This document shows, piece after piece, positions 56,010-64,000 of a stretch of 64,000 bases of DNA. The notes under the pieces were generated by a model. That model made no database searches, was not told where the DNA came from, and saw nothing but the letters and a program-made list of their open reading frames with translations. The translations under genes were made by a program, and so were the position numbers. Positions within the stretch are counted from its first letter, which is position 1; each line of letters starts with the position of its first letter. This stretch comes from Tanypteryx hageni (lineage: Eukaryota; Arthropoda; Insecta; Odonata; Petaluridae): contig CM054118.1 of NCBI GenBank assembly GCA_028673005.1, forward strand, positions 85,933,855 through 85,997,854, in the 5' to 3' direction.

Positions 56010-58605
56010 TTAACGTTAAAAGTGTTTGGTGTAGTGTGAAAGGGAGCGACTGTAAAACTGTAAATATATCCGCCTTTTATAGACCACCAAATGCGAGCGT
56101 GGAATCTATTTATTATCTAGAGAAACAAGTGGCGACGCTAAGTTTGATTAATAAAGATAAAGCCATTATAATCGGGGGCGATTTCAGTCTTCCGTCAATT
56201 GATTGGAGACATAATTGCTTTTATTCCGGTGGTAGAGAGCGTGAATCTTGCGAGGCTTTACTTGAACTTTCAGCAAACACTCATTGTATTAGTTAGTGAG
56301 ATTTCCCACGAGATTTAATAATATATTAGATTTATTGGGTACTAATCTTCCTGAGCGTATGAATAGGGTATCTGCTGCTGAGGGAATAAGCGATCACAAG
56401 GCAGTGTACGTGGAGTTTCAGCTAAACATTGAGAAACAGGTTAAGGCTAAAAGAAAGCTTTATGTATTCGCCAAAGCCGATTTCACTAGATTTAGGTCTT
56501 TTCTGCGAAATAAATATATTAATTTCTGCGAGGTAACAGATATTGCAGACGCGGAAGAATCCTGGTGCATGTTCAGAGATATGATGCGAGAGTGTACAGA
56601 TAAATTTATTCCAAGCAAACTGAAGCGTGAAAATGCAGAACCTAGATGGTACAACTAGGAAATTAGGAGCGCTCTCCGACGGCAAAGAAAACTCCACTCT
56701 CGCGTAAATAACACATCCTCAACAGCTACGGTCGAACAGACTGCAACGTTAAGGCAGCAATACAAGGAGGCGCGCTCCATAGCCAGAGTGTCAATGCGTA
56801 ATGCGTTTAACAATTACAAAAAGAAGGTTTTACAGGATAATCTGAAAGAGAACCCGAAAGCATTTTGGTATTATGTCAGAGAAGCACAAGGTTGAGGCCC
56901 CACTATTGCGTCACTGAGATCAGAAACGGGAAATGTAGTTCACGATAGTGCGGAGAAAGCAAACCTTTTAAATCAACACTTTCAGAAAGCTTTTACTCCT
57001 AATGACAATGAATGTGAAACCACTATTCTTATGCATCAGGGCGACTTGATGTAAGATTTGATATTTTCCGAAAATGGTATCGCGCTCCAACTTCATTCAG
57101 TTAAACCAAATAAATCTCCTGGGCCGGAGAAAATACCCGCGCGAATATTGAAAGAGTTAGCTTATGGAATCGTGCCGTATTTAAAAATTATATTCGAGAG
57201 ATCCATTATCGAAGGTATAGTTCCTAAAGATTGGAAGATGGCACACGTTACGCCCATCCATAAGGGCGGCGACAAAGAGAACCCCGAAAATTATAGGCCA
57301 ATTTCCCTAACTTTATTATCGTGCAAGATACTTGAGCACATAATCTTTAGTTCTGTAGTGCGCTATTTAGATAGTCACTCATTCCTTAGCGGATGCCAGC
57401 ACGGATTCCGGAGAGGTAGATCATGCGAATGCTATCGGCTTGTTCGTGGATGATTTGTTGTGATGCGGAGAGAAAAATACTCAGGTCGATGCCATATTCA
57501 TTGACTTCAGAAAGGCGTTTGATAAAGTATCTCATAAGAAATTAATTGCAAAGTTAGGACAATATGGTATCAATCCGAAAGTTGTCAGTTGGGTGAGAGA
57601 TTTCCTCTCGAATAGAGAACAGATAGTTGTCATCTATGGGAAAGACTCGGCTTCCGTTAAAGTTGCCTCGGGTGTTCCTCAGGGAAGCGAATTGGGCCCT
57701 CTACTTTTCTTAATCTATGTGAATGATATTTGCTCGGTAGTTCGTAGTAAAATTAGACTTTTTGCCGATGATACAGTTCTATATAAAGAAATAAAATACC
57801 AGGAGGACCATCAATCGCTGCGTGAAGACTTAATAGCCATTTCAACATGGTGTAAAGAATGGCAAATTGAAATTAATTACACTAAATGTGCCGCAGTTAC
57901 GTTCTGGAAAAGTAAGAACATAGAAGTAGGTTTTTTAATATAAAATAGATGGAATAAATATTCAAGCAGCCTAGTATGTAAAATATTTAGGAGTAACCAT
58001 TTGTCGAGATCTTTCATGGGGCATGTACATTCGTCGATTTATAGGCGCGGCCAACAAGAAACTGGTTTTCATAGGTAGAATAGTACGGAACACTACAGAA
58101 AAAGTACGCCAAATATGTTACTTATCACTGGTTAGACCACAAGTGGAATACGCCTCATGCATATGGGATCCGTACGAGAAGGGGCATATAATTCAATTAG
58201 AAAGAGTGCAGCGCAGAGCAGCAAGATTCGTAAAACAAACGTACGAACATAAGGAAAGCGTCACTCATTATTGAGAGATTTGAACTGGGTACCACTGGAG
58301 GATCGTAGATTGCACTCAAGGTTGCGGCTTCTGGAGAAATATAGATCGGAATGCCTAAAAGACGAGGTTGTAGGAATAATTGAAGAAGCAACGTATATAG
58401 GTAGAAACGACGGTGACGATAAGATACGCGAGATCGATTGTAGGACGGAGCGTTATCTAGGCTTGTTCTTTCCGAGAACAATACGAGATCACAATAGAAA
58501 ATTTCAACCTGCAATAGACAATCTTTAGGTAGGTTATGCTGCATTGCACCCCCTGCCAACCCCCAATTAGGTGAATTGCTGGGTAAGATGTAGATGTTAA
58601 AACAT
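56010..58605 (+). mobile_element. CR1/Jockey-like LINE, nearly full ORF2 but decayed
   Basis: The plus strand encodes an apurinic-type endonuclease part and a reverse transcriptase. Endonuclease: NISAFYRPPNAS, then IIIGGDFSLPSIDW and GISDHKAVYVEF. RT: VKPNKSPGPEKIPARILKEL, PENYRPISLT, FIDFRKAFDKVSH (catalytic Asp), GVPQGSELGPLLFLIYVNDI, and an intact FADDTVLY box near 57760. Then come KYLGV, VRPQVEYASCIWDPY and VQRRAARFV. The 3' UTR has TGCACCCCCTGCCAACCCCC and GATGTAGATG near 58590. Stops or frameshifts occur near 56296, 56657, 56893, 57450, 57945 and 58273, so it is inactive. The 5' end (first part of the endonuclease and any ORF1) is missing. It lies antisense to Zasp66. Confidence 0.9.
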
Positions 58606-61600
58606 ACTTTAACTGCGCGCATCTTGGCAGGGAGAGAGGGGTGTTGGAGGATGTTATAAATGCATCATTTAGAAGAGGTGGAGAATATCCGCTCATACCA
58701 ATAACAATTAAGGGGTAGTTGTTATAACTGGCTTCGTCAAGTAATTGCCGAGTGGAGGATGTCTGAAGGCGAAGCCACTAGGTTATCCCACACTACAAAT
58801 TCGCCACGACAAGCGTGGCACAGGGTTGGCCGCAGAAGGCGTCAGGGACGGAGCCCGAAATAATATACATTAAAATTCGCATTACTACCACGAAAGTAGC
58901 CAGACACGTATGGCAGGAGGTTCCATTACACTATGCCTACACTTTTACGAAAATCTCGGTTAGCCTGTCTTATCGCATTAGAAAAAATCTTATGTTGCCA
59001 CCGCATGACATTCACCATACCTATAATATTGATAATATTCCAATAATAATAAATATTTTAAGAAACTGAGAAAAATTTACTGACATGACAAAGAACAGAA
59101 ATAAACTCAAAAGGTGGCCTTCTGATATTGGATATAGCCACGAAGTTCCAACAATTAAGAAAATAAAAAGGAGCGTTACTAAGACTAAGCGTAAAAGTCG
59201 CCGGCAGGTGGTGTGGTAGTGGCAGCTAAAAAATATATTTTTCAAGATATGCCTTTTTTCAAACAAAGGTTGTAGAAAATTATATTTCCAACAACTTTTA
59301 TTCCAACACGTTTTTACATTTATCAAATATTAAAGCAAATATTTCAAAATTACGGATAAGTGACAAAAGTAAATACCCACTCCCGTTTGACCGATTTTTA
59401 TCAAAAATTAATTAGTTCTTTTCCTTTAAACGAAAATGTCGAATATAAAATTTCGCGTTGATCTGATTAATAGTTTTTGAGTTAGATCACCCACAAAATT
59501 CCGGCCACAGATATCATCGAGAAAATAGTCAATACGTGTTCAGGGAACCTTAAAACATGTATTTCCGTTGAAATCTCGAATTCAATTTTTTCATGAAAAC
59601 AATACTTTCTCTATATGTACTTCGTAGATGGAGAAAGTAAACATACGTATAGTACTTGCCTGTTCTATTGATTGCTTTTGTATAGTTTCTTGCACATTTT
59701 AGTTGGACCCGATACCCATTAGCACCAGTGGGTACAACTATGACACGCACTTATTCATTGAATTCGAAGTTACTTTCAAGAAATGTACCTATACATTAAA
59801 TTCTACTGCGCTTCATAGTCTGCTATCTCAAGTTTTAAAACTCTCTGGCATGCTAATTTTACAACTACAGTCGCCTTTAGCCGCTCTACTGAAGAAACTT
59901 CTAAGATTTCTTACTGAGCATTCCTCAAAGGTTGCCAGACCGCGCGCCAATATCCAAGTATTTGTCAAATGGCAGAAAGTGCGCGAGTTCCTTCACACAC
60001 GGAGAGAAACCCCACAGAATTTTTGTAGGAAGTCATTGGACCCGATGCTACGATAATTTATATTTCCTCTCCGAAAAAACATATCGGTGATAAGATATCT
60101 GTCACTGTCAACATTTAACCTTGAAACAAGCATGGCGGACGGAAGACGAGATCGAAACGGTGACATTTTAGTATAAAAGTCGATGATCGCATGAGAGGGG
60201 CTCGACGTGACTGGTAAAAAACACTTCACGTCTCACATTAAGTAATGGCTCCAACATAACAGATAACTCTTAAATCTTTCCATCTTCGAAATTTATTTTC
60301 TGTCCTAATGATACACATACACTCTATAACATGATTTATTCCGCTCGATGGCGGCCAAGCACGATCCGGATGATTCGGTGTGGCATGTTTAAGAAGAATA
60401 TATATCGGGAAGTCATTTGTTCGGGCATTTAGAGTTCACGCACAATCTTTTATTCGGCACGCTTTTCGTTTTCTTAATTTTATAAAATCTTATTTAACTC
60501 TCATCCCAACTCAAATTGTTTCCTCGAGCTTACTATCCATCGACTTATAGGTCTGGAGGACTCTTTGTGTTAGCTTTTAATGTTTTTGTAGGAATTTTTC
60601 CATACTCTGCATTGCTGTGTGTTCGCCGGTCGCGAACGATATAAAACACCGAATGCTTTTTTCCCCCTTCATTATGACCTAGGCTGTTAACCCCTCCACA
60701 ATATTCGTGAACGAGTGCTTACTTACCACACCATCATTAAAAACTGTAGCATTCCACAACGACTGTGTTTTTTTTTCCGAATTACAGTCGGCCTGTGTGC
60801 CTCATTGAGAAAATATTTTTGCTGCAACACTTTTCTTTTCAAGTGAGCCGATTCAATTAGGCGAGTCGAACAAATTTCTGGGGAAAAGCGATAGACCAGC
60901 AAGTTGTTTTTTATTTCCTTAAAGAAAGCATGGAGACCAGAACCTGCTGTGTATTGCGCTCAAAATATATTTGCAGAGATCGTACGGCTATTTTATGCGT
61001 CAGCCTTTTCGAATTCCAAGGCGAGAAAGTGGAAGATAATGACGACTATGGACGACTAAATGTAAGAAATCTGTTTCTACATCTCAATTTTTATGGTTGA
61101 TGCTCAGTTGTTATTTACAAGTTATTTTAATTTAACATACGACGCAGCATTCTGTTCCTTGTAAAGCTTTGCTTCCATTTACTTGCTGATTAATGTAGCT
61201 TTATTAATAAAAATATGCTATGAAAGAAATTTATATTAAAATTAAAGAAAAAATTAAATAACTATTGGTAATTTGGATATTTTGCCTGGTATTTTAACGC
61301 GCTCGGAATGACCGCGCGCGGCCTCTACAAAATGCCGCGCGACCTCTTTAGGGTTAAAATGCGAGTGGAAGTCGTAGTTGAGTTACTGCACTTAGTGAAT
61401 TTTTAAAGAATGGTGCAGAAATGACATAACATAAAATGTATATGCCATTCAGTTTCATGCAGAACATTTATATTTAAATACCTCATGAAATTTTTATTGT
61501 TGCGACCGAGAAAATCGTTTCTTTGGCGTCTCCGCCAAAGAGTAATTTTTAGGCATCGCGTCGCTCTGCAGTTTCTAATTTCGCGTTGGTTTTTCGACGA

Positions 61601-62640
61601 TAGCATTCGCCTCCCCTTGCATCACAGGATCGCAGATTCTACTTCTGCATCAGAAGTTGTTGTTGTTAACCAACCTCAGTTTGTAGCCATTTCTGAGGAC
61701 AAAATGAAGTTTGGGAACATTGCTCAAATTCTTCACATTTGAGTTCTTTGAAAGCATCGATTTAAATCGGTACTTAACTTTTTGCTAAATTTATGCTAAC
61801 CTTTCGTCTCTTACTCATAATTTTATTTGACTAACTACGAGGACGAATCCATCAAGTGAAAATCTTCGAAGTGTACGGTATTGAGAGAGTCGACTCTTTT
61901 CTTGCATTGAAGAATAACCCGATGCATATCCGTGACTGCAGCACATTAGTACAGTGTTTTTCTATGATTAAGTAAACACGGTCAGTATTTACAGAGATCG
62001 AATAAAAGGGATTGCTTTTTATTCATATGTTTGTGTGTGTATTCAAAATTATGTCCATTGTTGACTCTTCAAGAACGTTGAAAAAGTATTAATTTTAGCT
62101 CATTCTTCTCTTAGATTTTATGAACTACTTTCTATATAATGAGATCTCGTTAATGTTTCTCATATTTAAACAGAGTTAAACTTGCGTACAACTGATTTGA
62201 TGCACTGGAGAGATTGGATTGATTCCTGTAATGCACACACATCCAACACGTGCGAACGAGAGAACTTATAAATAACATTTTTCTCCTGAACAAATGCCAG
62301 TAATTTAGATAATTAATTTTTGAGGTCAAATAATTTTTTTTTAAACATTACTGTTTTTCTCTTTCGTAGAATGTCTACTAATCGCGTAAAATTGAGTCTG
62401 TAGCTAAAATACATTTATGAATTCAACAACCGTTGCCAAATATTATTAATGGTGGAGTGCCATTTGCAGATTTTACATTTCAAAGTGAAATTAAGATTTT
62501 AATTGAGAAGTGCGCACAATTCAAAGTATGTTTAGCGTGATTAAATTAAATCAAAATGTTAAATTTGATGGAAACCTTAACAAGAGTGATCAAAATAGGA
62601 TTCGACCATAAATTCAGGCAACTAGTGGATAGTTTATTTG
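58606..62640. other. Upstream flank, nothing recognised
   Basis: Mostly AT-rich. A CpG-rich inverted-repeat patch lies at 61300-61350 (gaccgcgcgcggcc, then gccgcgcgac). No exon with PDZ GLGF-type sequence was found on the minus strand. The nearest Trp-Gly-Phe reading, near 60006-60014, lacks the rest of the motif. Confidence 0.4.
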
Positions 62641-62649
62641 GTGAAATCA

Positions 62650-63075
62650 AGTTTCGTTCGCACACCTGAGCGAGTGCCGCGGAGGAGGCCTTAGCGGGGC
62701 ACGCTGCCTAATTTCCCTCCCACGTTCATTTTCTTCCGCTCTGACTCACGCTATCGCCCCTTTCATCCCTACGCGTTCTTCCCTTCGCCCTCCTTCTGCT
62801 CCCTTGTCTGCCATCCGCTAACTATCTGCCTCCCTCCCTGCCTCTTCTTCATCTCCCCCCTCCCTCTCCTCACCGGCACAACCTCTGCACCAGAGGATGA
62901 CACCGACGGGACGTGACCTCATCCCTTTCATCTCCACATTTCCAAATTTAAAATGGTTCCTTACGTGTGGCCGTGCGGCTCTTACGCGAGCCTTCGTGGA
63001 ACGCTTAGGGGACTGTGTCAGACCTGTTTTTTGCTCTCCATAGAGACTCGCTTGACCTTCCACACACCTTGGAAC
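62650..63075. other. GC-rich island near the right end
   Basis: Higher GC and CpG than its surroundings, with a C/T-rich core at 62700-62870. An 81-codon minus-strand frame here has no recognisable motif. It could be a regulatory island upstream of Zasp66 or part of a neighbouring gene. Unresolved. Confidence 0.3.
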
Positions 63076-64000
63076 ATTTAAATAGGCTGTTTCGACGATG
63101 AGTCATTTGTTATTCGCTTTTCTTCCTCGTCTTATTATGTAGTATCGATAAGCGGTTATCAATTATGCTACTGAAAACCATTGCGGTTTGTCGGCTCTTA
63201 TGTTTTAAAGAACACTTATATGTAACTATCACTTACAAGTAATGTAGTTAGAGATGTTGCATTCATATTTCTTCCGGTGTTATTTGCGTTATAAATCATT
63301 ATGCAATATGTTTCTATTTAAAATAGTCAGTAAATTAAATGATAGAGCATTTTCATCAACTTATTATGTTGGCTTAGTTTAATGTGTTGTTGAAAAACAA
63401 AGTTAGAGGATAATCTTGCAAGTTCTAGTTGATCGTAGTTGTGTTTAATTGAGGTATATATTCGAGTTTTTAACCGTCACTTTGTGGTATTTCGTAATGA
63501 AAAATTAAAGACAAAATTTCTTTTAGCCTAGCATAATTTAAATATTTGGATTTTCCCGATTTTTTTACTAATTCTGTCTCTAAATCCTATTTTAGGATAT
63601 AAATTGGCGATGAAAGCACTTCAAAAACGCCATGAAACAATTGTTCCATAGATATATTGCATAAATACTTCATCATAGATATGATGACTTTTCGCTCAAT
63701 CGAATAGTTGTACCAACAAAATAAATGTAATACTTATTATAGATTCCTAATCAGGAATGAATCTTCTTTTCTTGGATAAAAGCTGGACAATAAAGGGAAA
63801 TTTATAAAAAATGATAAAAAGATGCGCAAACACTATCCTAGCCTCGTTCTAATATTTGGAGTTTCCCGAAATTTGGGATCTCTAGTGAAATTTTACCTCT
63901 ATGCGCAATCAACTCTTTAAAGCATTCTTCGTCGCCAACGTTAACTCGATTTTTATATTGTTATTTGATCGACACCATTTTGTTAATTTCCAATGTTCAG
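63076..64000. other. AT-rich right flank, nothing recognised
   Basis: Short frames only. Confidence 0.5.

Noticed and set aside
60000..60016. Trp-Gly-Phe on the minus strand as the missing PDZ N-terminal exon
   Set aside because: The following residues (Ser-Pro-Cys) do not continue as Arg-Leu-x-Gly-Gly, and there is no matching donor or phase.

Overview
The window looks like arthropod nuclear DNA, most likely from an insect. It is AT-rich and intron-dominated, has no operons or ribosome-binding sites, and holds many kinds of decayed transposon. The one host gene I can recognise is on the minus strand. It is a PDZ/ZM-motif muscle Z-disc protein that, as I recall the family, best fits Zasp66. 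Six exons join in phase: 48333-48481 (C-terminal half of a PDZ domain), 45099-45522 (Ser/Pro/Ala linker), 14498-14647, 12343-12396, 10353-10441 (ZM motif) and 6213-6441. Together they encode 365 residues over about 42 kb. The N-terminal PDZ exon was not found in the window. The 3' end is ambiguous: 6213 is followed either by a usable donor or by an in-frame stop three codons later. The intron between 12342 and 10442 appears to be a GC-AG intron.

Positions 1-4350, downstream of the last recognised exon, are a nest of mobile elements. From left to right they are a TA microsatellite, a tRNA-like hairpin, a Helitron helicase fragment, a Penelope-like element (GIY-YIG end, minus strand) and an RTE-type LINE (minus strand). 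The LINE is split by a 487-bp insertion flanked by 18-bp target duplications. Inverted copies of one short sequence bracket the Penelope/RTE block. A 328-bp hAT MITE with an 8-bp target duplication lies at 5756-6083.

The short introns (6.4-14.5 kb) hold two tRNA-derived SINE copies, one inside a 350-bp foldback, plus a second hAT-type MITE and one weak candidate exon. The 30.5-kb intron (14648-45098) holds no confident exon. It contains two unrelated arrays with the same ~147-bp period, a pogo/Tigger-like MITE, a 91-bp tandem duplication, G/A- and C/T-rich tracts, several GC-rich islands, a 5'-truncated LINE tail with a TAAA tail, a decayed DD41D mariner-type transposon and a decayed hAT transposon with a perfect 8-bp target duplication.

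From 48.5 kb to 64 kb, upstream of the first visible exon, there are two more hAT MITEs, a decayed CR1/Jockey-like LINE on the plus strand, and GC-richer patches that could be regulatory. No complete new coding system is visible. The main interest is the gene architecture (a GC-AG intron, a huge intron and an ambiguous 3' end) and the way the repeats are built.
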